Positions 1 through 8,668 of a DNA stretch of 64,000 bases are shown here, piece after piece. The notes under the pieces are model-generated. The model saw only the letters and a list, made by a program, of their open reading frames with translations, ran no database searches and was not told the DNA's origin. The stretch spans positions 372,001-436,000 of the forward strand of contig NC_014506.1 of assembly GCF_000147355.1 (NCBI RefSeq). Reading direction: 5' to 3'. This stretch comes from Sulfurimonas autotrophica DSM 16294. Lineage in GTDB: Bacteria > Campylobacterota > Campylobacteria > Campylobacterales > Sulfurimonadaceae. The position numbers and the translations under genes were made by a program. Every line of letters begins with the position of its first letter. The stretch's first letter is position 1.

Positions 1-42
1 ATCGAAACGGTTAAAGAAAAACTGGAAGAACTTCAAAATTAA
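1..42 (+). CDS. 3' end of an unidentified gene (partial)
   Basis: The first 14 codons of the window read IETVKEKLEELQN and stop at TAA (40-42). The fragment is charged and helical, like the tail of a coiled coil. It is too short to name. It could be a chance open frame, but the heptad-like spacing of I, V, L and L favours a real C-terminus. Confidence 0.4.
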   Translation: METVKEKLEELQN

Positions 43-58
43 AATGATATAAAAGTTT

Positions 59-285
59 ATGATTAATCTTACATTTTTAGAAGTCACTGATAAGGAATTA
101 TTAGATAAAGTTTTTGCATTCGGGTATAAAATACTGATGGAGATATACCCAGAATATCTACAAAAATTTATAAGATGCCGTATCATTCAATAGGAGAAAA
201 GTAAAGGCATGGAAATTTTGGTTTGCATTATCCGTGTATATTATATACAGAAGAGTTAGGCAAAGTAAATCCTGAATTTATTTAA
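59..285 (+). pseudogene. decayed short gene with frameshift and stop
   Basis: Two pieces of protein-like reading occur in different frames. An ATG at 59 opens MINLTFLEVTDKELLDKVFA and continues to EYLQKFI before stopping at 191-193. A second frame starting near 172 reads KMPYHSIGEK, hits TAA at 202-204, then continues with LHYPCILYTEELGKVNPEFI to TAA at 283-285. Frameshift plus internal stop suggest a decayed gene. The start weakly resembles an acyltransferase-type N-terminus, but no family can be assigned. The stretch 286-304 only carries the GGAG ribosome site of the next gene. Confidence 0.45.
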
Positions 286-304
286 CTGTGGGAGCAGCAA
301 AAAT

Positions 305-2350
305 ATGAAATATAGAATCAACCTCTTTTTAGTATTGTGTATGGGCGCCCTGCATCTTCAAGCAGATAATCTGCTTTCGTCTATATCTACGGACATGAAA
401 CACTTTAACACAATTGCCACACAGACAAAACAAAATGAGCATTACCAGCCTTATATCATTTCTACATTTAAGAGTAAGGAGTTGGAAAAGTTAGGTGTAT
501 CGAATCTTAAAGAGGCGTTGATGCTTGTTCCGGGTATTGATATGGCAACAGATAATACTAACAATCAAATACCTATTTTTAGAGGTTCTAACCCCTTTGC
601 TTATGGGCAGTCTAAACTTTTAATAGACGGTGTTTTGGTAAACAATCTGTTTTTTGATGCCTACTCTGAGTATTTGTCTATGCCTATAGATATGATTAAA
701 CGCATAGAAGTCATCAGAGGATCGGGAAGTAAGGTTGATGGTATTAACGCTTATGCCGGTTCTATTAATGTTGTGACCTATGCAGAAGATTTTAAGGGTT
801 TTGAATCAAATGATAAACTGGTTTTTAAGTACGGCTCGTATGATTATAAAATGGGTGGTTTTGTTAAAAACTTTAAAACAGAAAATTTTAAAACGCATAT
901 AGATTTTTACTATCAAAAAGATGATAAAAAAATTTCATCCGGTCCTGACGGACTCTCACAAGGCTCTTTAGGTGCAGCTAATACAGGCTTGTCTCAGTCA
1001 GGTGAAGCTCCTTTATGGCTTGATGAATATTCGCTGGGAGTAAACCTCCTGTATAAAGGAATTTCTCTCAAAGCCCGTGTCCTCCAGCATAAGCAGGGCA
1101 GTGCTTACGGCATCAATCTTGCTCTGCCTCAAGCAAGTGACAGAGTAAAACTTCCGAGTTATTATGCTGAATTAGGCTATGCTAAAAAAATCAATGATTT
1201 CAATATAGATATAAAAGCAGGAGTGAAATATGATACTTATGATTCAAAGGCAAAGCTTGGACCGGATGATGTCAATCTAAGCGGGGTAGTCTTTCCTGAT
1301 GGTGCCTATGGAGAGCATTATGCAAAACAAAGAGTTTTATATCAGTCTTCATATCTGAAGTACAATGGTTTTAAAAAGCATCAAATAGCTTTTGGATATA
1401 GAGTGACTCAGGAAAAAACGATTGAGATGATATCTAAACTTTCAAATAGAGCAACGGGTGATGTTGCCTTGGTTGATTATACCTATACACTGCCGTTTTT
1501 TGACAAAGATGCACACCGTAGTGTTTTTGCATTCTCTTTAGAGGATGCATATGATGTGAATGACAAGTTGAGTATTTTATATGGCGTCAATTACGAGCAG
1601 AATTCTTATAAAGATGCAGGACTTGAGCCGAGAATCTCTTTTGTGTACCGCAAAGATTATAAAAATATTTTTAAAGCTATATACAGCACTTCTCATAGAA
1701 ATCCTTCCTGGCAGGAGATGTTTACGAAAAACAATCGTGCAAGAGTGGGCAGTACAGATTTGGAACCGGAGAAAGTAGCGTCGTATGAAATGGCATATAT
1801 AAGAAACTTTTCCAATGATACCTATCTGCAGAGTAGCGTTTTTTATCTTGTCAATAAAAATCAAATATATAACTCGGCTGCCGATCCCGTTTATAAAAAT
1901 ACGGCAAAAACAGATATTTACGGGATTGAACTCGAATATAAAGGGCATATATTAGCAAATGATGAATTATATGCAAATTATACATATATAGACGGAAGTT
2001 ATACTATCGATGGTACCAATGCAACCAATAATATACCAAATGTTTCACACCATCTGGCAAAAGGGTACTATATTTATAATTTTAACTGTGCTTTATCTTT
2101 AGGAACAACATTGAAATATGTCAGTTCTAAAGAGAGGATGAACACAGATTTACGCCCCAAAGTAAAGCCCTACACAACATTAGATACTGCTTTGAACTAT
2201 GAAAATTCACATTATAACTATACCGTAAATGTCAGTGTGAAAAATATATTTAATGCCGATGTGAGATATCTGTCACCTCAAAATACCTATGTAGATGATT
2301 ATGCGCAGGAGCGCAGAACATTTTTAATTACATTGAAAAAGAATTTTTAG
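305..2350 (+). CDS. TonB-dependent outer-membrane receptor
   Basis: A 681-residue outer-membrane receptor with a Sec signal peptide of about 20 residues (ends LHLQA). A plug domain follows at about residues 45-155, with typical phrases such as LLIDGVLVNN and RIEVIRGSGS. A long beta-barrel rich in alternating aromatic residues ends in Phe (LKKNF), as required for barrel assembly. A GGAG site precedes the ATG. The substrate cannot be read from sequence; siderophore, cobalamin and other ligands are all possible. The next gene starts on the base after the stop codon, and a GGDEF-EAL gene follows, so this receptor may act in sensing as well as uptake. Confidence 0.9.
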   Translation: MKYRINLFLVLCMGALHLQADNLLSSISTDMKHFNTIATQTKQNEHYQPYIISTFKSKELEKLGVSNLKEALMLVPGIDMATDNTNNQIPIFRGSNPFAYGQSKLLIDGVLVNNLFFDAYSEYLSMPIDMIKRIEVIRGSGSKVDGINAYAGSINVVTYAEDFKGFESNDKLVFKYGSYDYKMGGFVKNFKTENFKTHIDFYYQKDDKKISSGPDGLSQGSLGAANTGLSQSGEAPLWLDEYSLGVNLLYKGISLKARVLQHKQGSAYGINLALPQASDRVKLPSYYAELGYAKKINDFNIDIKAGVKYDTYDSKAKLGPDDVNLSGVVFPDGAYGEHYAKQRVLYQSSYLKYNGFKKHQIAFGYRVTQEKTIEMISKLSNRATGDVALVDYTYTLPFFDKDAHRSVFAFSLEDAYDVNDKLSILYGVNYEQNSYKDAGLEPRISFVYRKDYKNIFKAIYSTSHRNPSWQEMFTKNNRARVGSTDLEPEKVASYEMAYIRNFSNDTYLQSSVFYLVNKNQIYNSAADPVYKNTAKTDIYGIELEYKGHILANDELYANYTYIDGSYTIDGTNATNNIPNVSHHLAKGYYIYNFNCALSLGTTLKYVSSKERMNTDLRPKVKPYTTLDTALNYENSHYNYTVNVSVKNIFNADVRYLSPQNTYVDDYAQERRTFLITLKKNF

Positions 2351-2899
2351 ATGATACGAGTTCTTTTATTCTATTTTTTATTAGTCCAGTTGCTTTTTGG
2401 ATATAACTATGATGATTTATTACTCAAAGCACAGGCATCAATTTTTCCAAAAATAATGCTGCTGGATAAAAAGATAGAAAACAAACTTGTAAAAAATAAA
2501 ATAATTTATACAATCGTATATGACGGGAGTGATTATCAAACTGCTTTACATGTAAAGAAATATATAGAGACTACATTTAAAGGCCGTTTTGATAAATATC
2601 CGTACGAGATTCATTTAGTTGATTTTTCTCATCTTTCAACGGACACAAAAGCATCTGCTTTTTATGTTTTAAAGTCATCAACAAAAAATATTCAAAAAGC
2701 TGCAAAAATTGCTTATGAAAAGAGAATAATCAGCTTTTCTTATGATATAAATAATTTAAAATATGGATTACTCTTTTCTCTAATTATAGAAAACTCAACG
2801 GTGCTTTATCTCAACAAAGAGTATCTGCATATAAAGAATATTGATTTTGGAGATTTCTTGCTTCAAATGGTAAAATTTATAGATAAAAACAGCATTTGA
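2351..2899 (+). CDS. YfiR-like (DUF4154-type) periplasmic protein
   Basis: A 182-residue protein with a hydrophobic signal peptide (MIRVLLFYFLLVQLLFG). The mature part has the layout of YfiR-like periplasmic regulators: a short N-terminal helix (KAQASIFPKIMLLDK), a central alpha/beta part and a C-terminal stretch (YLNKEYLHIKNIDFGDFLLQ) similar to the conserved YfiR tail. Known YfiR proteins bind and restrain the periplasmic part of a membrane diguanylate cyclase. The ATG directly abuts the TonB receptor stop, and the GGDEF-EAL gene begins 44 bp later. Family assignment is by pattern only and is remote. Confidence 0.6.
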   Translation: MIRVLLFYFLLVQLLFGYNYDDLLLKAQASIFPKIMLLDKKIENKLVKNKIIYTIVYDGSDYQTALHVKKYIETTFKGRFDKYPYEIHLVDFSHLSTDTKASAFYVLKSSTKNIQKAAKIAYEKRIISFSYDINNLKYGLLFSLIIENSTVLYLNKEYLHIKNIDFGDFLLQMVKFIDKNSI

Positions 2900-2943
2900 T
2901 TTTATATTTATGATAAAATAGTTCTAAAAAATAGGGCTATTAT

Positions 2944-4872
2944 ATGAAAGAAAGAAAATTTGAGTCGCTGTCATTCAGGATTATGAGCTCTATTATTATT
3001 ACTTCTATCATAGTTATTGGAGGGGTTTTTCTCGTATTTGAAAAAATAAACAAAGAAGCCTTTTATAAGCTAGAACTACAAAAAGCGACACTTATAGTAA
3101 AAACCATAGAACCTTTGCTAGCGATAGATATTTATTTGGGGATGGAAAATAAAATTCAATCTATACTTGAACAATTGATGCAAAATAAAGATATTTTGTC
3201 TGTAAAAGTTCTCAAAGATAACATAACTCTTTATGAAATTAAATCTACAAACAAGTATGAAAGTTTTTTTGTGATTAAAAAAGATATTTTACAGCCAAAT
3301 TCCCAAAAGAAAATAGGTATTATTGTGTTAAATTATTCTAATCATAACTATAAACAACTTATAAATACATATACTAAACTTTTGCTTATGATGCTTGTAA
3401 TACTTATGATAATAATTGTTTTACTTGGTATGTATATTAAAAAATTGCTAAAACCTTTAAGAAAAACTGCTAAATTGCTAAAAGATTTTTCGCCACAGAA
3501 AAAACTTCAAATAGAGCCGATAAAAGAGAACAATGAAATTTCGCTTATATTGTCCGCATTGAATGAGATGCAGGAAAAAATATTTGATTTTGCAAGCAAA
3601 CAAAAAGATATCAACGCATATTTGGAAAAAGAAGTAGACAACAAAACTGCGGAGTTACGAAAGCAATTGTTTATAGATGATTTAACACAGTTGCCAAATA
3701 GAAGAAAACTCTTTAAAGATATTAAAAACTCCAATAATAACGGTGCATTGTTAATTTTAAATATTGATGATTTTAAAGAGATTAATGACTTTTATGGGCA
3801 GAATGTTGGTGATTATATTTTAATAGAGTTTGCAAAAAGACTGCAGTATCTTGTTGAAGATGAAAAAAATATTAGTATTAGTCGACTTTCGGGCGATGAA
3901 TTTGCTCTGTTTTTTCAACATAAACCCTCTTATAGAAGTTTTGTGAGAGTTGTAAATACTTTGTCAAAAGGGATTGAAAAAATGCTTTTTATACATAAAC
4001 AACATGAGATTTACATAAGAGTTACAATAGGCGGTACTTTGGATTCAAAAGAGATGCTTGAAAAAGCAGATATAGCCTTAAAACTTGCAAAAGAACATAG
4101 AAAATACTTCTTACTTTATGATGAAAAGTTGGAAGTAAAAAGACAGTATAAAGAAAATATGGAATGGGTGAAAAAACTAAAAAGTGCCATCAAAGAAGAT
4201 AGAATAGTCCCCTTTTTTCAACCAATATTTGATACACAAACTAAAGAAGCAGTAAGTTATGAGTGCTTAATACGATTGGTAGACACAGACGGCTCAGTAG
4301 TAAGTCCATATAAGTTTTTGGGTATTGCCAAAAAAAGTAAACTTTATCCCAAATTAACCAAGATAATGATTGAAAAAAGCTGCCAATATTTTCAGCATAT
4401 AGACACAACTTTTTCTGTCAACCTCTCTATTCATGACATCCTTGATGTTGATATGGTTGTATATATTCAAAAAACTATGCAGAAATACGAAGTCAGTAAT
4501 AAAATCGTCTTTGAAATTCTTGAAACAGAGGGAATAGATAATTATGAGGAGGTTTCTTCATTTATATTGAACATGAAACGATTAGGCTGTAAAATTTCCA
4601 TAGATGATTTCGGTTCAGGCTATTCGAATTATGAGCATATTCTCAAACTTGACATTGATTACATTAAAATTGACGGAAGCCTTATAAAAAATCTTGATAC
4701 GGATGTCAATGTTCAAATAGTTGTTGAAACGATTGTGGATTTTGCTAAAAAGCTGAATTTAATTACGATTGCGGAGTTCGTTCATAATCAAGCGGTATTT
4801 GAAAAAGTCAAAGCGCTTGATATTGAACGTGTGCAAGGTTTTTATCTGGGTGAACCAAATAAAGAGATATAA
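2944..4872 (+). CDS. membrane GGDEF-EAL cyclic-di-GMP enzyme
   Basis: 642 residues. Transmembrane segments at about 14-33 and 145-165 enclose a periplasmic sensor of about 110 residues. A HAMP-like linker (166-220) and coiled coil follow. The GGDEF domain (about 242-395) has SGDEF at 316-320, a variant often still active. The EAL domain (about 412-642) keeps key residues: E440 (ECL), N493 in NLS, E524, DDFGSGYS at 554-561, E611 and QG at 631-632, so phosphodiesterase activity is likely. The small periplasmic domain and the upstream YfiR-like gene fit a YfiN-type partner. The 3' end lies 2 bp from the convergent porin gene. Confidence 0.92.
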   Translation: MKERKFESLSFRIMSSIIITSIIVIGGVFLVFEKINKEAFYKLELQKATLIVKTIEPLLAIDIYLGMENKIQSILEQLMQNKDILSVKVLKDNITLYEIKSTNKYESFFVIKKDILQPNSQKKIGIIVLNYSNHNYKQLINTYTKLLLMMLVILMIIIVLLGMYIKKLLKPLRKTAKLLKDFSPQKKLQIEPIKENNEISLILSALNEMQEKIFDFASKQKDINAYLEKEVDNKTAELRKQLFIDDLTQLPNRRKLFKDIKNSNNNGALLILNIDDFKEINDFYGQNVGDYILIEFAKRLQYLVEDEKNISISRLSGDEFALFFQHKPSYRSFVRVVNTLSKGIEKMLFIHKQHEIYIRVTIGGTLDSKEMLEKADIALKLAKEHRKYFLLYDEKLEVKRQYKENMEWVKKLKSAIKEDRIVPFFQPIFDTQTKEAVSYECLIRLVDTDGSVVSPYKFLGIAKKSKLYPKLTKIMIEKSCQYFQHIDTTFSVNLSIHDILDVDMVVYIQKTMQKYEVSNKIVFEILETEGIDNYEEVSSFILNMKRLGCKISIDDFGSGYSNYEHILKLDIDYIKIDGSLIKNLDTDVNVQIVVETIVDFAKKLNLITIAEFVHNQAVFEKVKALDIERVQGFYLGEPNKEI

Positions 4873-4874
4873 GA

Positions 4875-6446
4875 TTAGTATCTGTATCTAAGATAGAAAC
4901 GGATGTCTTGTGCCTTGTCTACGACTTTAGAACCGTTACCGGCTGCTATAGCTTCATTAATACTCATAGCATTTCCTGAAGTGCTTCCAAAGAAACCATT
5001 GCTTCCTGCATATTTATAGTCTATATATGTATAACGAATCTGCAGGGATAAGATGTCGTCTATCAACGGTTCTGTAAAATATGCTTCATAAGCATCACCG
5101 CGTGCTGCAAGTTTTGAACCGATATTTGTGTCCTCACCGTATGTAATACTTCTCCAGTATTTAGAACCGTGATTATATTCAAGACCCCATCTTCCTTCTT
5201 CACTTATAAGTGACGGATATTGTACGCCTACCCACTCAGAGTAACCGTTTTGCGCTTCAGTTGATCCGAGCATACTTTGTCCGTTGTCAGGATCTGTAAT
5301 ACTCATAGCACCACTGATAAAGAAAACAGTATCGTCTAAAAAGTCATTTATACCGTCACCTATACCGTTTGCAACAAAGTTGGCTGTTATAGCGTGTAGA
5401 TTACCTACTGTTTTGAAACCTTGACTTTGGTCATTTGAGTTTTTAACATCAATCAAATTCCCGGCATAATAGTACTGAGAGTTAATAGTATACTGCCCGT
5501 CGCTCCAAGGCGTGAAGATAAGACCTACTAAATCAATAGCAGAGTTTGAAGTCGTATCTGCATACGGTGCTGAATTAAATCTCGGTGCTGCATTGCTCAT
5601 ACCGCGACCGGCACAAAATTTGACATACATACCATCAACGCCGGTTACATTTTCCAAAGCAAATTTTGAACTCAGACCGTCAAATTCAACATTGATATTG
5701 TGTCCCATAGGAGAGGCCGCATGGTCGTCATCTCTTAAGTTTACAAGGTGCCCGTTTGTTGATGGGCGGCGTCCTATACTGAATGTCCAGGGCACATCTG
5801 TACCCATGAAGGTATCGTTTTTATATAAAAAGTATGCAGAACGCACTCTGAGTGTATCATCGTAAGCATTTTCATTTGCTATCCAGTCAAATGTTTCAAA
5901 TGAAGAATTTGTCGGATCTGATGCACCGCTTCTTGCACCAAATGCTTTGTTATAAGCAAGCTGCCCTGTAAAACTCAAGTTTTTTGTTGCTGCCCAGTTC
6001 ATATTTAACCAAAGTCTGTTTGTCATAAAAGCATCATTTTCCTGTTTGCTTCCGTCTGCCATTTTATATTGAAGATTTTCAACAGCAAATCTGTAATCAA
6101 CATTGAATTTTATATGATTACCATTTGTGTTTTTATTTAAATCTGAAAGAGTATCTTGAATATCTGCAAGCTGCTCCTCTACTGTCATCTCTTCATCCTC
6201 GCCTTCATCTTCTTCATCATCCGCCGAAGCTGTCTCTTTGTTGTCGGATGAAACTTCATCCTCATCTTCTTCTTCATCAGCTGCTGCTACTGCATTTTGC
6301 TTGGCTTTGAGTTCATCAAGCTCTTTTTTCATTTTCTTCATTTCAAGCTCCATCGCTTGAAATCTGTCATACATTGATTCTGCACTTACGTTTGTTGTTC
6401 CCAATATAGCAATAGTTGCTAAAGAGAGGAGGAGAGGCTTCTTCAT
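4875..6446 (-). CDS. DUF3373-type outer-membrane porin
   Basis: 523 residues with a signal peptide (ends NVSA). A coiled coil (about 25-50, rich in M, E and K) is followed by a very acidic linker (about 54-90), a second short helix and then a barrel-like region of alternating aromatic residues ending RFYLRYRY. This layout matches the DUF3373 proteins common in Campylobacterota, taken to be abundant porins. A GGGAC ribosome site lies before the ATG. The acidic linker between coiled coil and barrel is unusually long and may bind cations or peptidoglycan. The role is inferred from layout only. Confidence 0.82.
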   Translation of the reverse strand: MKKPLLLSLATIAILGTTNVSAESMYDRFQAMELEMKKMKKELDELKAKQNAVAAADEEEDEDEVSSDNKETASADDEEDEGEDEEMTVEEQLADIQDTLSDLNKNTNGNHIKFNVDYRFAVENLQYKMADGSKQENDAFMTNRLWLNMNWAATKNLSFTGQLAYNKAFGARSGASDPTNSSFETFDWIANENAYDDTLRVRSAYFLYKNDTFMGTDVPWTFSIGRRPSTNGHLVNLRDDDHAASPMGHNINVEFDGLSSKFALENVTGVDGMYVKFCAGRGMSNAAPRFNSAPYADTTSNSAIDLVGLIFTPWSDGQYTINSQYYYAGNLIDVKNSNDQSQGFKTVGNLHAITANFVANGIGDGINDFLDDTVFFISGAMSITDPDNGQSMLGSTEAQNGYSEWVGVQYPSLISEEGRWGLEYNHGSKYWRSITYGEDTNIGSKLAARGDAYEAYFTEPLIDDILSLQIRYTYIDYKYAGSNGFFGSTSGNAMSINEAIAAGNGSKVVDKAQDIRFYLRYRY

Positions 6447-6477
6447 TTTGTCCCTTTTTTTGTGTTATTTCTGTGAT

Positions 6478-6483
6478 ACTATA
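6478..6483 (-). promoter_or_regulatory. -10 box of porin promoter
   Basis: On the minus strand the sequence reads TATAGT, about 31 bases before the porin ATG, with the AAAGGGAC ribosome site between them. No clear -35 is seen, as is usual for sigma-70 promoters of this phylum. Confidence 0.5.
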
Positions 6484-6591
6484 CATTGTTTAAGATAAAT
6501 TTACTTTTAAATCTACCTTTAATATGTATAAAAATTAGTTATATTTATAAAAAAAGAGATTCAAACAAAAAGCTTTATTTAAACATATATT

Positions 6592-6600
6592 TAGTATAAT
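6592..6600 (+). promoter_or_regulatory. rpsB-tsf promoter (-10 region)
   Basis: TAGTATAAT, a consensus -10 hexamer (6595-6600) preceded by a T-rich region (ATATATTTAG). A start near 6607 would give a leader of about 147 bases before rpsB. The rest of the 307-bp gap between the divergent porin and rpsB genes (6447-6753) is A+T-rich and holds no gene. Confidence 0.65.
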
Positions 6601-6606
6601 TCGCGG

Positions 6607-6753
6607 ATTTTTCTTCTGTAATAAACAGTTGAAAATATTAACAGGTATGTGTCAAAAGTCAGTGCAACCCGTTTTTTAACGGATAATTGTTCGACATTAC
6701 CAAAGCCAACTGATAAATTTCTGGTTTGAAACAAAACCTTTAAGGATTACCCC
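6607..6753 (+). promoter_or_regulatory. long 5' leader of rpsB with a hairpin
   Basis: About 147 transcribed bases precede rpsB. A short hairpin, CCGTT-TTTT-AACGG, lies at 6669-6682. Ribosomal protein S2 represses its own operon through its leader in some bacteria, so a regulatory role is plausible. The fold is only partly visible by eye and the link to S2 is inference. Confidence 0.35.
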
Positions 6754-7527
6754 ATGGTAACTATGAAAGACCTATTAGAATGTGGTGTACACTTCGGACA
6801 CCAAACTCGTCGTTGGAACCCAAAAATGAAAAAATACATTTTCGGTGTTCGTAAAAATATCTATATTATAGATTTACAAAAAACACTTCGTTATTTCCGT
6901 AATACATATACAATCGTTATGGATGCAGCGGCTGAAGGTAAAACTGTACTTTTCGTTGGTACAAAGAAACAAGCTCGTAACTCTGTAAGAGATGCAGCAA
7001 TCGCTTGTAACATGCCTTACGTAGATAACAGATGGTTAGGTGGTATGCTTACTAACTTTCCGACTATTCAAAAATCTATCCGTAAACTTGACGTTATTAC
7101 TGAAATGCAAGAAAATGGTCAAATTGATCTTCTTACAAAAAAAGAAGCATTAATGCTTTCAAGAAAAAAAGACAAACTAGAGCAATATTTCGGTGGTATC
7201 CGTAATATGAAAAAACTTCCTGATATGTTATTTGTAGTTGACGCTGTAAAAGAACACATCGCAGTTTTAGAAGCTCGTTGTTTAAACATTCCAGTTGTAG
7301 CGCCACTAGATACTAACTGTGACCCTGACCTTATCACTTACCCAATTCCCGGTAATGATGATGCGATTCGTTCTATTCAACTTTTCTGTCGTGAAATGAC
7401 AGCGGCTATCAATGAAGGTAAAGCACTTCGTGATGCACCGGCAGAGCAAGAGCAAACAGAAGAAGCAGCGACTGAGGAAGCTCCGGCAACTGAAGCAGCA
7501 GCAGTAGAAACTACAGAGGAAGCATAA
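6754..7527 (+). CDS. rpsB: 30S ribosomal protein S2
   Basis: 257 residues, opening [20 protein letters not shown], the classic S2 start. Conserved phrases include [25 protein letters not shown] and [14 protein letters not shown]2 joins the small subunit late and contacts S1. The last 35 residues form an Ala/Glu-rich acidic tail beyond the conserved core. The ATG follows an AAGGATTA ribosome site. tsf follows after 2 bp, and the pair forms the usual rpsB-tsf operon with a long leader upstream. Confidence 0.98.
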   Translation: MVTMKDLLECGVHFGHQTRRWNPKMKKYIFGVRKNIYIIDLQKTLRYFRNTYTIVMDAAAEGKTVLFVGTKKQARNSVRDAAIACNMPYVDNRWLGGMLTNFPTIQKSIRKLDVITEMQENGQIDLLTKKEALMLSRKKDKLEQYFGGIRNMKKLPDMLFVVDAVKEHIAVLEARCLNIPVVAPLDTNCDPDLITYPIPGNDDAIRSIQLFCREMTAAINEGKALRDAPAEQEQTEEAATEEAPATEAAAVETTEEA

Positions 7528-7529
7528 TC

Positions 7530-8585
7530 ATGGCAGCAGTTACAGCAGCAATGGTAAAAGAGTTGCGTCAAGCGACAGACGCACCAATGATGGATTGTAA
7601 AAAAGTTTTAGTTGAAGCTGACGGAGATATGGAAAAAGCAAAAGAGCTGCTAAAAGAGCGTGGTATCGCCAAAGCAGCTAAAAAAGCTGACCGTGTTGCA
7701 GCAGAAGGTCTTACTGGACTTAAAATTGCAGATGATTTCTCAAAAGCAACAGTTGCAGAAGTAAACTCTGAAACTGACTTTGTTGCTCAAAATGAAGGTT
7801 TTCAAAACCTTGTAAAAGAGACTGCTGAAGAGATTTTTAACAATAATCCTGCCGATGTTGAAGCATTTATGAACAGTGATTTTGGAAATAAATTTACAGA
7901 ATCTGTAACAAAAATCGGTGAAAAGATTGAACTTCGCCGTTTTGCAACATTGAATGCTGATGAACCAAATGAAGCTTTAAATGGGTATATTCACTCAAAC
8001 AATCGTATTGCAGTTATCGTTAAAGCAAAATGTGACAGTGAAAAAACTGCAGAGTGTATGAGAGATACATTGAAACAAGTTGCAATGCATGCATCTGCTA
8101 TGAAACCCAGTACATTAAGTTACAAAGATTTTGATTCTGAGTATGTTGAAGGTGAAACAAAAGGTCGTATTGAAGCACTTAAAAAAGATAATGAAGAGTT
8201 AGCAAGACTTAAAAAACCTCTTAAAAATGTACCGCAGTATGTATCTATGATGCAACTTACTGATGAAGTTATGGCAAAAGCTGAAGCTGACATCAAAGCT
8301 GAGTTACTTGCAGAGGGCAAACCTGAAAAAATTTTAGATAAAATTATTCCGGGTAAAATTGCTCGTTTTATTTTAGATAACACGCTCCTTGATCAAGAGC
8401 AGGCATTACTTGACCAACAATATGTTTTAGATGATAAATTGACTGTGGCACAAGCAGTTGAAAAAGCAGCAAAAGCATGTGGTGGTACTGCTGAAATTAC
8501 TGAATTTATTCGCCTTGAAGTTGGTGAAGGAATTGAGAAAGCTGAAGATGACTTCGCAGCAGAAGTTGCAGCACAAATGAGCTAA
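7530..8585 (+). CDS. tsf: elongation factor Ts
   Basis: 351 residues. The N-terminal UBA-like domain ([20 protein letters not shown]) and the [10 protein letters not shown] motif used in nucleotide exchange on EF-Tu are intact at about residues 8-27 and 81-90. The protein is longer than the roughly 283 residues of E. coli EF-Ts, as is common in this phylum. It restores GTP-bound EF-Tu during translation. A hairpin overlaps its stop codon. Confidence 0.98.
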   Translation: MAAVTAAMVKELRQATDAPMMDCKKVLVEADGDMEKAKELLKERGIAKAAKKADRVAAEGLTGLKIADDFSKATVAEVNSETDFVAQNEGFQNLVKETAEEIFNNNPADVEAFMNSDFGNKFTESVTKIGEKIELRRFATLNADEPNEALNGYIHSNNRIAVIVKAKCDSEKTAECMRDTLKQVAMHASAMKPSTLSYKDFDSEYVEGETKGRIEALKKDNEELARLKKPLKNVPQYVSMMQLTDEVMAKAEADIKAELLAEGKPEKILDKIIPGKIARFILDNTLLDQEQALLDQQYVLDDKLTVAQAVEKAAKACGGTAEITEFIRLEVGEGIEKAEDDFAAEVAAQMS

Positions 8586-8602
8586 GCCTTTGGCTTAACT
8601 CA
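8578..8602 (+). terminator. hairpin at the tsf stop codon
   Basis: TGAG and TAAGCC pair with GGCTTA and CTCA around a TTT loop, with a C/A mismatch in the stem. Only a pyrimidine-rich tail (ATTCTTCCCCTCTTC) follows, not a clean T-run, so termination may be partial. Confidence 0.5.
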
Positions 8603-8656
8603 TTCTTCCCCTCTTCTATTTTAAAATCCTTTTTATAAAATAACTTTTTTTAATGC

Positions 8657-8662
8657 TATAAT
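8657..8662 (+). promoter_or_regulatory. TATAAT box six bases before an ATG (leaderless start)
   Basis: TATAAT ends exactly six bases before the ATG at 8669. Transcription would begin at or next to the start codon, and there is no ribosome site between them. The same spacing recurs at 9900, 28404 and 33137. Confidence 0.6.
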
Positions 8663-8668
8663 TATTGC

